From assembly GCF_006475605.1 (NCBI RefSeq), contig NZ_SSBC01000010.1, positions 1,302,001 through 1,366,000 on the forward strand: a stretch of DNA of 64,000 nt, in the 5' to 3' direction. Below are positions 37,092-46,447 of the stretch, in pieces. Below the pieces are notes generated by a model. That model worked only from the letters and a program-made list of their open reading frames with translations, was not told the origin of the DNA and did no database searches. How positions within the stretch are numbered: position 1 is the first letter of the stretch; every line of letters begins with the position of its first letter. The DNA comes from Asticcacaulis tiandongensis (lineage in GTDB: Bacteria > Pseudomonadota > Alphaproteobacteria > Caulobacterales > Caulobacteraceae). Both the position numbers and the translations under genes were made by a program.

Positions 37092-38495
37092 TCAGGTGAT
37101 GAAATTGGCTGGCAGATTGACCACGGCCTTAAGCCCGCCCAGCGCCGAACGCTCAAAGTGCAGTCGCCCGCCATAGGCACGCACCAGTTCATCGACAATC
37201 GACAGACCAAGACCCGAACCGGGCGCACTTTCATCCAGACGCGCCCCGCGTTTCAGCACCTCATCATAGCGGCTTTCCGGCATACCGGGGCCATCATCCT
37301 CAATGAGCAACGTCATGCCCTCGGCTTCATTCCCAAGCGAAGCCGTGACCCGAATACGTTTCTGGCACCAGATACAGGCATTCTCCAGAAGGTTACCGGC
37401 AATCTCCTGAAAGTCCTGCTTCTCACCCCGAAACGCCAGATTCTCCGGTGCGCGCCAGTCGATAACCACGCCCTTGTCACGGAACACCTGCTCCAGCATC
37501 ACCGCCAGTTCATCGAGCACCGGCTCCACCGGCGTGCGCTCCCCCATATGCTGGGCGCGGGCAGCGGCACGGGCACGGCGCAGGTGATGATCGACCTGTT
37601 CCTTCATCAGCGCCGACTGTTTGCGAATAGCGTCGGCCAAAGGTTCAGGACTATCTCCCGCACTGGTCAGAAGCACCGACAAGGGTGTTTTCAACGCGTG
37701 CGCCAGATTGCCAACATGGGTGCGCTGACGTTCCACCACCTCCTGACCGTAACTCAGAAGCGCGTTGATCTGCTCGGTCACGGGCGTGATTTCCATCGGA
37801 TACTGCCCCTCAAGCCGCGATTTCTGACCCTCTCGCACCTTCCCCAGTTCATCGGTCAGATCAAACAGCGGCCTCAGACCGATACGCACCTGAAGGAAGA
37901 TGGCAATCAGCGACCCTAAGGCCAGCACCACCAGAGTCGATCCGGTAATCAGGGCAAACTGGCCGACATTGCGGTCGACTTCCGAGCGGTCTTCACCGGC
38001 TATAAACAGAAGCGGACGATCCTGAATGCGCAGATAGATGGCCACCTGCCTTAAGGGCTGATCACGTGGCCCTTCGGCGTTATAATAGACCGGCTCCCCA
38101 CTGGTCTTATCAAGCTTTTCCGGCCCCGTAAGCGTGCGCTCGGCCAGAGACGCCGACTTATGCACTTTCACGACCTTATCCGTCGCATCCAGTTCACTGA
38201 TCTGCCAGTAAAGCCCCGAATAGATATCGTCGGTGCGGATATTATAAAGCTCAGGTATATCGATACGGCCCTGCGCATCGAACTCCGTATGCGTATAGAG
38301 ATTGCGCACAATATCGGAAATACCCGCCTGAAAGCGGGTCACGGTCGAATAGTTGAAAAAGGCCGTCAAACCGGCGCTGATCAGTATAAGCGCAAAGATG
38401 AACCAGATCGCCGCCAACCGGATCAGCCGCCCGACCAAAGATCCACGCCCCCACAGAGGCGGAATCCGGTCAGGGAGTATCCTGCTTTCAGCCAT
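37092..38495 (-). CDS. PhoQ-like sensor histidine kinase
   Basis: 467 residues. Membrane segments at about 26-47 and 180-202 flank a periplasmic sensor domain with several acidic stretches. HAMP region follows, then NLAHALKTPLSVLLTSAG (His266; the H-A-L-K-T-P form is typical of the PhoQ branch), and ATP-binding boxes NLLENACIWCQKR, IEDDGPGMPE and GSGLGLSIVDELVRAYGG. It follows the OmpR-type regulator by two bases and a PepSY-like periplasmic gene, an arrangement common in envelope or cation-sensing systems. Confidence 0.93.
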   Translation of the reverse strand: MAESRILPDRIPPLWGRGSLVGRLIRLAAIWFIFALILISAGLTAFFNYSTVTRFQAGISDIVRNLYTHTEFDAQGRIDIPELYNIRTDDIYSGLYWQISELDATDKVVKVHKSASLAERTLTGPEKLDKTSGEPVYYNAEGPRDQPLRQVAIYLRIQDRPLLFIAGEDRSEVDRNVGQFALITGSTLVVLALGSLIAIFLQVRIGLRPLFDLTDELGKVREGQKSRLEGQYPMEITPVTEQINALLSYGQEVVERQRTHVGNLAHALKTPLSVLLTSAGDSPEPLADAIRKQSALMKEQVDHHLRRARAAARAQHMGERTPVEPVLDELAVMLEQVFRDKGVVIDWRAPENLAFRGEKQDFQEIAGNLLENACIWCQKRIRVTASLGNEAEGMTLLIEDDGPGMPESRYDEVLKRGARLDESAPGSGLGLSIVDELVRAYGGRLHFERSALGGLKAVVNLPANFIT

Positions 38496-38497
38496 GC

Positions 38498-39178
38498 TCA
38501 GATATCTGACACTTCGTCGTGCAGCGGTTTCAGCCGGTAACCCAGCCCCCGCACCGTCTCAATGCGCTCGGTACCAATTTTCTTGCGCAGACGCCCCATA
38601 AACACTTCGATGGTGTTGGAATCGCGATCAAAGTCCTGATCATAAAGATGTTCCACCAGTTCGGTGCGTGAGATCACCCGCTCATTGTGCAGCATCATGT
38701 AATGCAGCAAACGATATTCGAGCGAAGTCAGCCTCAAAGGCTCGCCATTAACCGACGCCCGCGCCGCGCGCGGATCAAGGCGCAAACCGCCACAGACCAG
38801 CAAGGGCTGCGCATGACCGGCAGCGCGTCGCACCAAAGCCCGCAAACGCGCCAGCAATTCCTCGGTATGGAACGGTTTAGTCAGATAATCATCGGCACCG
38901 GCATCAAAGCCCGACACCTTGTCCGACCAGGCCCCACGCGCCGTCAGGATAAGCACCGGCGTTGTCTTGCCGTCACGCCGCCAGCGCTCAAGCACCGACA
39001 CACCGTCAATCTTCGGCAGGCCCAGATCAAGGATGACACAGTCATAGGGTTCCGTGTCACCGAGAAAATGGGCTTCTTCACCATCAGGGGCATGATCAAC
39101 GACGTAACCGGCATCCGACAACGAAGACTTCAGTTGGCGCGACAGATCAGGATCATCTTCAGCCAGCAATATACGCAT
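38498..39178 (-). CDS. OmpR-family response regulator (PhoP-like)
   Basis: 226 residues. Receiver with AEDD (6-9), phosphoacceptor Asp51 in VILDLGLPKIDG, LTARG and Lys in YLTKPF. Winged-helix output domain with LTSLEYRLLHYMMLHNERVI and DSNTIEVFMGRLRKKIG, ending ETVRGLGYRL. Three bases separate it from the PepSY-like gene above and two from its kinase below, so the three are one operon. Confidence 0.95.
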   Translation of the reverse strand: MRILLAEDDPDLSRQLKSSLSDAGYVVDHAPDGEEAHFLGDTEPYDCVILDLGLPKIDGVSVLERWRRDGKTTPVLILTARGAWSDKVSGFDAGADDYLTKPFHTEELLARLRALVRRAAGHAQPLLVCGGLRLDPRAARASVNGEPLRLTSLEYRLLHYMMLHNERVISRTELVEHLYDQDFDRDSNTIEVFMGRLRKKIGTERIETVRGLGYRLKPLHDEVSDI

Positions 39179-39181
39179 GAA

Positions 39182-39580
39182 TTACATCCGGTTTAGTGAG
39201 CGGTTGGCCAGATCGACCCGATAGGAGACTATGTTCGGGCCAACCTGCACCTTGATAACAAAGGTCGAAGGCCCGGCCCGATTACCGGAAACATAGCGCC
39301 CGCCGGTGCGTGATTCCACCAGATTAATGGCCTCATCGATCGAATAGGTGCGCTGGGGTTGCTGTTCGTTGCCGCGACGCTGATCATTGCCGCGATTATC
39401 GCGGTTATCACGGCCATCCCCTTGACGCCCGCCGCGCTCACGGCGGTCATACTGCGCCTTAACCCATTGGGCATCGTGCACCTGCGCGTCCAGAGGCGCG
39501 GGTACGGCGATATGGGCAGAGGTCTGCGTAGCCGCCAGACCCAACACCATCACACTCAAAAGGGGCATAATCCGTTTCAT
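39182..39580 (-). CDS. PepSY-like periplasmic protein
   Basis: 132 residues with a cleavable signal peptide (MKRIMPLLSVMVLGLAATQTSA). A low-complexity charged linker rich in Arg, Asn, Asp, Gln and Gly (about 45-75) leads to a C-terminal module (TYSIDEAINLVESRTGGRYV, then STFVIKVQVGPNIVSYRVDL) that fits a PepSY fold. PepSY proteins beside PhoPQ-like pairs are thought to modulate signalling or inhibit proteases. The function here is inferred from position. Confidence 0.72.
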   Translation of the reverse strand: MKRIMPLLSVMVLGLAATQTSAHIAVPAPLDAQVHDAQWVKAQYDRRERGGRQGDGRDNRDNRGNDQRRGNEQQPQRTYSIDEAINLVESRTGGRYVSGNRAGPSTFVIKVQVGPNIVSYRVDLANRSLNRM

Positions 39581-39639
39581 GTCATCCGGTTTACAGCATC
39601 AGACCTGAACCATATCTGAACAGAACCCTCAGGAAAGTA

Positions 39640-40608
39640 TTATTTCTTCTTTTGCGACGGATGCACCGGCGCATAGGGCGCGGATTTGCGCAAGGCTTCG
39701 GCAAAGGCCGTCACATCAGCATCCGGCATATCGGGTAAGGTCACCACAATATGGGCAAACAAATCACCCCGCGCCCCCTTGCCGACAAGGCCGCCCTTGC
39801 CCTTAAGGCGCAGCACGGCACCCGAATTTGAGCCCTTGGCAATGGTAACATTGACCGGCCCGTCAGGCGTCGGTGCCTGCACCTTTCCCCCCAGCACCGC
39901 ATCGGGCACCGAGACATAAAGGTCCATATGCAGGTCACTACCTTCCTGCCGGAAGATCGGATGCGGTTTGATCCTAAGCTCGACCAGCGCATCGCCATAG
40001 GCCCCGCGCCCCCCTGCCGGTGCCGCCCCCTGCCCTTTCAGGCGCAGGGTCTGACCGTCTTTCGCCCCTTTGGGGATGGTGACATCCACCGTGCGGCCAT
40101 CGGTGAACTGCACGCGGCGGCTGTTGCCATTGAGGGCATCCAGAAGATCGATATCCAGCTTGACCTTCAGGTCGCTGCCCTTGCTCGGAGCCCCGAAGCC
40201 CCCACCGCCAAAGCCACCAAAACCGCCACCACCGGCGCCCTGACCGCGCTTTTGACCACCACCGAAAATATCGAATATGTCATCCAGATCGACACCATCA
40301 AAACGCCCGCCAGCCCCACCGCCATAGGCCCCATAACCCTGAGACGCACCCGCCCCGCCCCCGCCATAGCCTCTGAAGGTTTCGCGGCCATCCGCATCAA
40401 TCTCGCCACGGTCGAATTTCTTGCGCTTCTCAGGGTCTTTGAGCAGGTCAAACGCGCCCGACACCCGCTTGAAACGGTCTTCCGCTGCCGCGTTACCGGG
40501 GTTGCGATCGGGATGCAGTTCCTTAGCCAGCTTGCGAAACGCCTTCTGGATATCCTCCGCACTGGCGTCACGTTTTACGCCCAGTTCGCTATAGGGATCG
40601 CCCGCCAC
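39640..40608 (-). CDS. CbpA-like J-domain co-chaperone
   Basis: 322 residues from GTG 40608, chosen because a GGAGG site lies 9 bases before it; an ATG 8 codons upstream has no such site. The J domain holds HPD in LAKELHPDRNPGN (about 30-42). A Gly/Phe-rich region follows (GGFGGFGGGGFGAPSKG), then the two beta domains of the DnaJ C-terminus (VTIPKGAKDGQTLRLKGQG; ILRQEGSDLHMDLYVSVPDA-like FRQEGSDLHMDLYVSVPDAV; GGKVQAPTPDGPVNVTI). No zinc-finger CxxCxGxG repeats, so type II (CbpA/DjlA-like curved-DNA-binding type) rather than true DnaJ. Works with DnaK. Confidence 0.92.
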   Translation of the reverse strand: MAGDPYSELGVKRDASAEDIQKAFRKLAKELHPDRNPGNAAAEDRFKRVSGAFDLLKDPEKRKKFDRGEIDADGRETFRGYGGGGAGASQGYGAYGGGAGGRFDGVDLDDIFDIFGGGQKRGQGAGGGGFGGFGGGGFGAPSKGSDLKVKLDIDLLDALNGNSRRVQFTDGRTVDVTIPKGAKDGQTLRLKGQGAAPAGGRGAYGDALVELRIKPHPIFRQEGSDLHMDLYVSVPDAVLGGKVQAPTPDGPVNVTIAKGSNSGAVLRLKGKGGLVGKGARGDLFAHIVVTLPDMPDADVTAFAEALRKSAPYAPVHPSQKKK

Positions 40609-40681
40609 TGATAAACCTCCGTCAAACTCCATATGCAGTTGGCGCAGGATAGGGACTTAGTCAACGCCTGATACAGATAAA

Positions 40682-43600
40682 TCAGGCCACAAGCCTTACC
40701 TCCAACGCCAGACCGTAGTGAGATGTGGTCGATTTCTGCGCAATTTCAAGACGGGCCTGCGCATTGAATCCACTGACAAAATCTTCCGATTGCCAGCTCA
40801 CCGGATAGACCCACGTCCGCCCGTTGACCTCAAATTCACGCCTCAGGCTCTCTCCTGCATAAATCCTTAAGCGGAATATCTCGAACGCCTCATCCAGCGG
40901 CGGCTCGACCTCAGGATTATCCCCGCCGTACCGCGCACAGCGCTGCCAGCCTATGGCCATATCCTGCCCGTAACGCCCCCTGATGCGGGCATGCGCCGGT
41001 GCGCGCGGCCTGAGCGCGAGCCCTGTCCAGCTGGCCTCAACCTCTAACGCCTCTCCTGCCGCCGCGCCAAATCCGGCAGGCCCCGCCCGCCATAGCCGCG
41101 GCAGACCTATCTCTGCCGTCGCCATATCGGCCCGCACCGGATCAGCCGGCAACAGGATCACCTCTGCCCCCGCATCAACGCCCGCGACCATAGCCCCGAT
41201 GGTCCCCGACTGCCCCCTGATAAGCCCGCTCAGGCGATAGGCCTCGCCCCCCAATGCCTGCACATTAAGGAAGCTGATCATCTCCCATTCCCCATTTCGC
41301 GCCTTCACACAGACCATATTCTGCCCGCTCAGAATCTCGGCCTCAGTCCGTGACACCGGCGCTGGCCCCTCCAGATGAATATCGAGATAAGCCGCCCTCA
41401 GCCACACCCCCGCCTGTCCGTCCGGCAACCCCGTAAGCACATGCCCCAGCGATACCGGATGCGTCACGCGCCCACGCAAACGTAAATCGGACACGCCCGC
41501 ACCCGCATAGATATCAATGTCCGAAAACGGATCAGCCGTCGCTACCAGCAGCGGCCGGACATCGGTTTCATTGCTCCCGAAACAGGGCAGTTCCAAAAGC
41601 CTGAAGCCTGTGACCACCAAACGCCCCGCAAAGTCGCCGCCGCCGGTTTCCGGTTCTACCGACAGCAAAGCCCGCCTGTCCATAAGCGGCACAAGCTGCA
41701 CCGAAGGCGTTTCCGCACGCTCAATCCCGCTCACCTGATATAACGCGCCGTCACTCTCAAGCTGCACCACATCACCGCCCTCAAGCGTCAGCGCGGCCTG
41801 CGGGCCGATATCGACCGTCAGGCTTTCGCGCACGCTACGTGCCCGCCCCAGACAATACCGGGCATAATCGCGCGCCTGCGCCCCCGTCAGGCACAGGCTC
41901 AAATCGACCCCCAGCGTATCACCGCCCGAGGCCGCTTCATGGCGCACATAGACCGCCTGCAACTGATAATCGCGATCGAGATCGTAGCATCTGAGCGTCA
42001 GGCCTGACGGTACGGTCACCAGATCACGCCGTGACAATACCGGCGCACGTGCCTCGCAGGCCATATCCCCCGCCGTCAGCCGCGAAACAGCCTCCGGCTT
42101 GCCGATAAATCTAAGCCCGTCACCGCGCTCGGCAATGCTCAGCCCGAGATAATCGAGCACCGGCTCAATCGCCTGCGCCACACTCATCGGCTGCTCAATG
42201 ACATAGCCGTCAATCAGTCCCACCACCCCTGAAACATCAAGGTCCGTCACCCCGACCTGCGCCACCAGCTGCCCCAGCAGATTTCTGGCCTCCCCCGACC
42301 CCAGCCGCCCGTTCAGCCAGTGACCGGTACGCCAGTTATCGCCGTCGCCCCACACGTCACGCTTAAGCGGAAAATAGGGATAGGGCCGCGCGTCCCAGCA
42401 CCAGACATCCATGCCCTGAAGCATAGACCCGCCATAGACCGGACTGACCGGATTATTCGCCGCCTGCCGGTAATGATCGACCAGCGCCTTCAGATAGGTT
42501 TTCTGCGCCCGATCATCGCGCTCACCGGTCGAAAACGGCGGTACAAAGCTCTCCGAAGACTTCGGATCTAAAAACAGGTTCGGCGCATTCGGCCCCTTAT
42601 CGATGGCCCCGCAGCCATACTCAATAAACCGGATCGGCTTTGACTTCGCCACCCATGCCGTAGGCATCAATGCCCGCACACCGTCTGGCCGGTCATGGTG
42701 ATTACGCCCCCACCAGTTGACGATGTCCTTGGGTCGGTAAATCCACGGCTCATCATGCGCGCCATCGGTGATGGGGGTGCGCACCTGCGCCTGCCGATCG
42801 CCTTCTGACGCATAGTACCAGTCAAAGCCTTCCCCGCCACAAACCCGCGACCTGAGATAGGCGTCCTCATAGATCGACGCCGCCTCAGACGCATCCCGAT
42901 GGCCGTCCCCGTCGCGCCAGTCGGTCAGCGGCGCATACCAGTCTATACCGATGAAATCGATATTGGCATCAGCCCATAGCGGATCAAGATGAAAGGCCAC
43001 ATGCCCGCCTGCAGGCTGATGGCCGAAATATTCGCTCCAGTCGGCGGCATAGGAAATCTGCGTCCCGCCACCCACAAGACTACGTACCTCCGCCGCCAGC
43101 CCCTTAAGCTGCGCCACCGCCGGATAGGTATTGACCGCCGATCTGAGCGTCGTCAGGCCGCGCATCTCCGACCCCAGCAGCACGCAGGCCACACCGCCCG
43201 CCGCCTGCCCCAGCGCCGCCAGATGCAGCACAAACCGCCGCATCCCCCACTCGTCAGGCCCGCTATAGGTCACACGCCCGCCGGACACAGAAAAATGTCC
43301 CGCCTGCGCTGCGCCGAAAAACGCCGCCACATCCGCCGCAATCACCGACGTCTTGTCCGCCGTACCCACACGATCCGGCGCAATGTCACAGGTAATGCGC
43401 CCCCGCCACGGATAGGCCGCCTGACGTGTTCCGCCATAGGGATCGGGCTTCGTATTATCCGCCGCAATATCCATCAGGATAAACGGAATAAGCGTCACCT
43501 CATAACCACGGCTTTTCAGCGCCTGAATGGCCGAAATCACCGTCTGGTCAGAGGGTGTACCACCATAGACCGGACGCCCCTCATAGGTGCCAATCAGATG

Positions 43601-44509
43601 TGCCGTATCGCGCCCGACACCAGCCACCGTCCAGCTTAAGGGCCGCGTGCGCTTATATCGCTGCTCGACGCCGGGCCTGATCCGGCAATGACCCGCCCTG
43701 AGGTCGTCGCCAAACCAGCTGACCACCAGATTGACCCGCTTCAGATTGGGTAACTGCGCCTCAAGCTGATCGAGTGCCACCAGAAAATCCGGCTGCCCCT
43801 CAGCCGTATTCTGCGTCTCGTACCGCGCCTTGGTCAGGCCCGTCAGCACGACATTATGCGCCGTAGCATAGACAAATTCGCCCGCCCCCGGAATCAGACA
43901 CACCCCGTCAATCAGGTTCTCAAGGTCGTCCGCCTTTGCCCCGCGCCGGAACACCTCAACCGACAGGTTCGGCGGACGATTACCAAAGGCCGCCAGAGGC
44001 ATGTCCTCAAACACCATATAGGCCAGCCCGCGATAGGCCGGTGCTGAACCTTCAATCGCCATGATCAGGCTGTCGGGCATCTGGTCTTCACCGCCCTTAT
44101 ACAGCCTGAAGGCAATCTGCGACATATCCAGTACCTGCCCATCGGCCCAGATGCGCCCGATACCGTCAATCGGCCCCTCACACAGACCCACGGCAAACGA
44201 CAGGCTGTAGCCAAAACTCTCCGTGCGCGGCCCGTTCTTCGACGCCCGCGTCGACTCACGGCTTTCCTTAAGCCGCGCCGTCCAGATGACCGAAGCCGCC
44301 ACGCGCCCGCGCCCGAATACCTGCTTGATGGGTGATCCTTGCGCCGATGCCGACACCCGAAGCCCCTCAAGCCGCGCCCCCAGTTGCCGCACCGGCTGAA
44401 GCGTATTGATCAGGGTCTTGTCAACAAGCCCCCCAAGCGCCGCACCAATGACACCGCCCACCGGCCCGCCAATCGCAGACCCCACCGCACTTAAAACAAC
44501 CTGCGCCAT
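40682..44509 (-). CDS. GTA baseplate/host-range multidomain protein (orfg15-like)
   Basis: 1275 residues, the largest GTA gene. The hydrophobic N-terminus (VVLSAVGSAIGGPVGGVIGA) is followed by tail-hub-like segments, then a GTA TIM-barrel domain (about 430-730: TQISYAADWSEYFGHQPAGG, DANIDFIGIDWYAPLTDWRD, IRFIEYGCGAID, MDVWCWDARPYPYFP) and a C-terminal phage-tail region (about 730-1275). This is the RcGTA orfg15 product (rcc01698 type), forming the tip structure that contacts the recipient cell. Last gene of the GTA cluster in the direction of transcription. It is intact. A two-part palindromic repeat separates it from the peptidase gene upstream. Confidence 0.93.
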   Translation of the reverse strand: MAQVVLSAVGSAIGGPVGGVIGAALGGLVDKTLINTLQPVRQLGARLEGLRVSASAQGSPIKQVFGRGRVAASVIWTARLKESRESTRASKNGPRTESFGYSLSFAVGLCEGPIDGIGRIWADGQVLDMSQIAFRLYKGGEDQMPDSLIMAIEGSAPAYRGLAYMVFEDMPLAAFGNRPPNLSVEVFRRGAKADDLENLIDGVCLIPGAGEFVYATAHNVVLTGLTKARYETQNTAEGQPDFLVALDQLEAQLPNLKRVNLVVSWFGDDLRAGHCRIRPGVEQRYKRTRPLSWTVAGVGRDTAHLIGTYEGRPVYGGTPSDQTVISAIQALKSRGYEVTLIPFILMDIAADNTKPDPYGGTRQAAYPWRGRITCDIAPDRVGTADKTSVIAADVAAFFGAAQAGHFSVSGGRVTYSGPDEWGMRRFVLHLAALGQAAGGVACVLLGSEMRGLTTLRSAVNTYPAVAQLKGLAAEVRSLVGGGTQISYAADWSEYFGHQPAGGHVAFHLDPLWADANIDFIGIDWYAPLTDWRDGDGHRDASEAASIYEDAYLRSRVCGGEGFDWYYASEGDRQAQVRTPITDGAHDEPWIYRPKDIVNWWGRNHHDRPDGVRALMPTAWVAKSKPIRFIEYGCGAIDKGPNAPNLFLDPKSSESFVPPFSTGERDDRAQKTYLKALVDHYRQAANNPVSPVYGGSMLQGMDVWCWDARPYPYFPLKRDVWGDGDNWRTGHWLNGRLGSGEARNLLGQLVAQVGVTDLDVSGVVGLIDGYVIEQPMSVAQAIEPVLDYLGLSIAERGDGLRFIGKPEAVSRLTAGDMACEARAPVLSRRDLVTVPSGLTLRCYDLDRDYQLQAVYVRHEAASGGDTLGVDLSLCLTGAQARDYARYCLGRARSVRESLTVDIGPQAALTLEGGDVVQLESDGALYQVSGIERAETPSVQLVPLMDRRALLSVEPETGGGDFAGRLVVTGFRLLELPCFGSNETDVRPLLVATADPFSDIDIYAGAGVSDLRLRGRVTHPVSLGHVLTGLPDGQAGVWLRAAYLDIHLEGPAPVSRTEAEILSGQNMVCVKARNGEWEMISFLNVQALGGEAYRLSGLIRGQSGTIGAMVAGVDAGAEVILLPADPVRADMATAEIGLPRLWRAGPAGFGAAAGEALEVEASWTGLALRPRAPAHARIRGRYGQDMAIGWQRCARYGGDNPEVEPPLDEAFEIFRLRIYAGESLRREFEVNGRTWVYPVSWQSEDFVSGFNAQARLEIAQKSTTSHYGLALEVRLVA

Positions 44510-44538
44510 AACCTAACCTCTGCCTCTCTACTTCATTT

Positions 44539-44597
44539 CTCCCTATCTTTGATGGGGAGGGGGACCGCCGCGATTTATCGCGGGGGTGGCGGGGTAT
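44539..44597 (+). repeat. Palindromic repeat, family A
   Basis: CTCCCTATC...GATGGGGAGGGGGACCG, then an inner CGCGATTTATCGCG dyad and GGTGGCGGGGTAT. Two adjoining hairpins in C-rich to G-rich order, as in the other family A copies. Confidence 0.85.
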
Positions 44598-44601
44598 ATT
44601 C

Positions 44602-44644
44602 TCCCTCTCCCCTCAGGGGAGAGGGTCGGGGTGAGGGGCCTCTT
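44602..44644 (+). repeat. Palindromic repeat, family B
   Basis: CCCTCTCCCC-TCA-GGGGAGAGGG followed by TCGGGGTGAGGGGCC. Nearly identical to the copies at 45790 and 50290. It directly follows a family A copy in the gap between orfg14 and orfg15. Confidence 0.88.
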
Positions 44645-44654
44645 CATCCACACC

Positions 44655-45116
44655 TCACCCCATCTCCGGAAACGCAAATGCCGCCACGACATGCCTGCGC
44701 CACCAGGTCCCAAGCCATGAGGCCACCACCGCCTGCCCCCAATAGGCATGGATGATTTCTGCCCTCTGATCGGCCATATCGCCCGCACTGAGGATGGCCG
44801 CATGTTTGGCCACCGCCACCGCCTTCATGCGAAACAGCAACACATCCCCTGCCCGTGCCTCGTCAATCCGCACAGGCCGCATCCACTGCCCAAGCGCCGC
44901 TGCCAAAACCTCCTGTCCCCCGACCTCCGCCCAGTCGCCGCTATAGACCGGTAATTCCCACGGCTCTGTGCCATAAAGCCCGCGCCACACCCCGCGTATC
45001 AACCCGAGGCAATCACACCCCTCGCCCCTAAAGCTCATGCGATGCTGATAAGGCGTACCGATCCATGACCGGGCCTCATCGACCACCGCCGCCCGTCGCA
45101 TATCCTCAAAGGTCAT
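44655..45116 (-). CDS. GTA NlpC/P60 cell-wall peptidase (orfg14-like)
   Basis: 153 residues. The NlpC/P60 catalytic cysteine is in GCDCLGLIRGVW (Cys36), with the histidine in VAKHAAILSAGD and a downstream polar residue in IIHAYWGQAV. The N-terminal VVDEARSWIGTPYQHR matches phage tail peptidases of this family. In RcGTA this enzyme sits at the tail tip and cuts peptidoglycan during DNA entry. Its start overlaps the DUF2163 stop by 4 bases. Confidence 0.93.
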   Translation of the reverse strand: MTFEDMRRAAVVDEARSWIGTPYQHRMSFRGEGCDCLGLIRGVWRGLYGTEPWELPVYSGDWAEVGGQEVLAAALGQWMRPVRIDEARAGDVLLFRMKAVAVAKHAAILSAGDMADQRAEIIHAYWGQAVVASWLGTWWRRHVVAAFAFPEMG

Positions 45117-45772
45117 ACCCGGTGACCACTCGACCGCCCATTCATCAGGTCACCGGCCCTTGGATAGAGACTGATAAAATCCTCGCCCGGCATATCGGGA
45201 AAGCCGCGGAAATTAATCTCATTGCCAAACACACCGCGACAGGTGGCGTAGCGCTTGTCGCAGACCACCCCGACCTCAGCGGCCACACCACAACGCATAT
45301 CTCCCAAAGCCGCCTCACACAGGGGCGTAAACCTGCGGCCCACTATCTGCCTCAGCCTTGCCGCAGGCCCTTCAACATGGGCAATGAACGACGCCTGCCC
45401 CCGACACTCGAGCCGCGCCAGCGTACCCGAAGCCAGATGCAAATAATCCTCTGTCTGCACCCAGCTGACCACATAGGTGTCAAGCCGCGCGCCGTCATAA
45501 AGGCCCGCCTCGATGTCCTCCGCCCTTAAGGCTTCAGCCGTCAGCACACCCGACACCGAACTATCCGACGCCTCAGACCCCAGCGCCTCAGACGCCGCCC
45601 CTTGCGTCAGACCGCTGGCGGCCAGACAGTCCACGCCCAGAAACCTGACCGCCGCGTCATGATCGGTAAACCCCAGCCGCTGCGCATCCTTACGCGTCAT
45701 GATCCACACATGACACAACCCCGCCGCCCCCCGCCCTAGGGCAGCGGCTATCCGCTCCGGTATCTGTCTCAT
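45113..45772 (-). CDS. GTA DUF2163 tail-hub protein (orfg13-like)
   Basis: 219 residues. An N-terminal DUF2163 domain (CHVWIMTRKDAQRLGFTDHD; GLYDGARLDTYVVSWVQTED) and a C-terminal phage_BR0599-type part with paired cysteines (CEAALGDMRCGV; CDKRYATCRGVFGNEINFRG). This is the hub protein of RcGTA tails, whose C-terminal cysteines bind an iron-sulfur cluster in the characterised particle. Four-base overlap with the peptidase gene. Confidence 0.93.
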   Translation of the reverse strand: MRQIPERIAAALGRGAAGLCHVWIMTRKDAQRLGFTDHDAAVRFLGVDCLAASGLTQGAASEALGSEASDSSVSGVLTAEALRAEDIEAGLYDGARLDTYVVSWVQTEDYLHLASGTLARLECRGQASFIAHVEGPAARLRQIVGRRFTPLCEAALGDMRCGVAAEVGVVCDKRYATCRGVFGNEINFRGFPDMPGEDFISLYPRAGDLMNGRSSGHRV

Positions 45773-45789
45773 AGATTTCCTTTCATCCT

Positions 45790-45834
45790 CCCCCCTCTCC
45801 CCTCAGGGGAGAGGGTCGGGGTGAGGGGCCTCTT
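45790..45834 (+). repeat. Palindromic repeat, family B
   Basis: CCCCTCTCCCC-TCA-GGGGAGAGGG plus TCGGGGTGAGGGGCCTC. It fills the gap between orfg12 and orfg13 and touches the orfg12 stop codon. Confidence 0.88.
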
Positions 45835-46447
45835 AAACCCGCACCTCAATCAAAGGGACCGCAGCCACACGCCCCGCCTCAAACCCTTCAAGCGTCATAT
45901 CCAGCCGGTCAGAATCAAAGCGCACCGGTGTGTCGAACTCGAACCCCGCCGTGACCTGTGCGCCCACCTCCGGTGCCGCATCAAACGTCACAAGACCTGT
46001 CGTATGATCAACGCTGAACCCGCCGGTTACCGCCACGCCCCCGACTGCGACCACCACCGTCGCTTCAACCGGCTTGTGCACAGGCCGCACCACGGCCCCA
46101 TACTGTTTCACCAGCTGAAACTCAGTCTTCTGCCCGTCGCCCTCCCCGATCACCTGATCCAACGCCGTAACAGCGGCCTTAAGCGCCCCACTGCGACAAT
46201 CAGCAAAATCCCTGAAGCGAAAGCCATAAAGCGGCCCCTGCCGTGCCTCGAAAAAGCTCAGCAATGCCGCTGCATCGGTCAGCGACCTGACCCCGGCCCC
46301 GATCAGATAACGCCTGCGCCCCAGCGCCCACGGACTGATCCGCTGCTCAAAGCCGGACGCCAGCGACACGATCTGCGTTTTGCGTTCGATCCCTGCCCCC
46401 GACCCAAAGGCGAGTCGCGCCGGAAAAGACACCTCATGAAAGCCCAT
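45833..46447 (-). CDS. GTA DUF2460 distal tail protein (orfg12-like)
   Basis: 204 residues of the DUF2460/TIGR02217 family: MGFHEVSFPARLAFGSGAG at the start, ISPWALGRRRYLIGAGVRSL, ARQGPLYGFRFRDFADCRS and DRLDMTLEGFEAGRVAAVPL near the end. This is the distal tail (Dit-like) component in GTA and phage tails. The gene starts immediately after the stop of the tape-measure gene. Confidence 0.93.
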   Translation of the reverse strand: MGFHEVSFPARLAFGSGAGIERKTQIVSLASGFEQRISPWALGRRRYLIGAGVRSLTDAAALLSFFEARQGPLYGFRFRDFADCRSGALKAAVTALDQVIGEGDGQKTEFQLVKQYGAVVRPVHKPVEATVVVAVGGVAVTGGFSVDHTTGLVTFDAAPEVGAQVTAGFEFDTPVRFDSDRLDMTLEGFEAGRVAAVPLIEVRV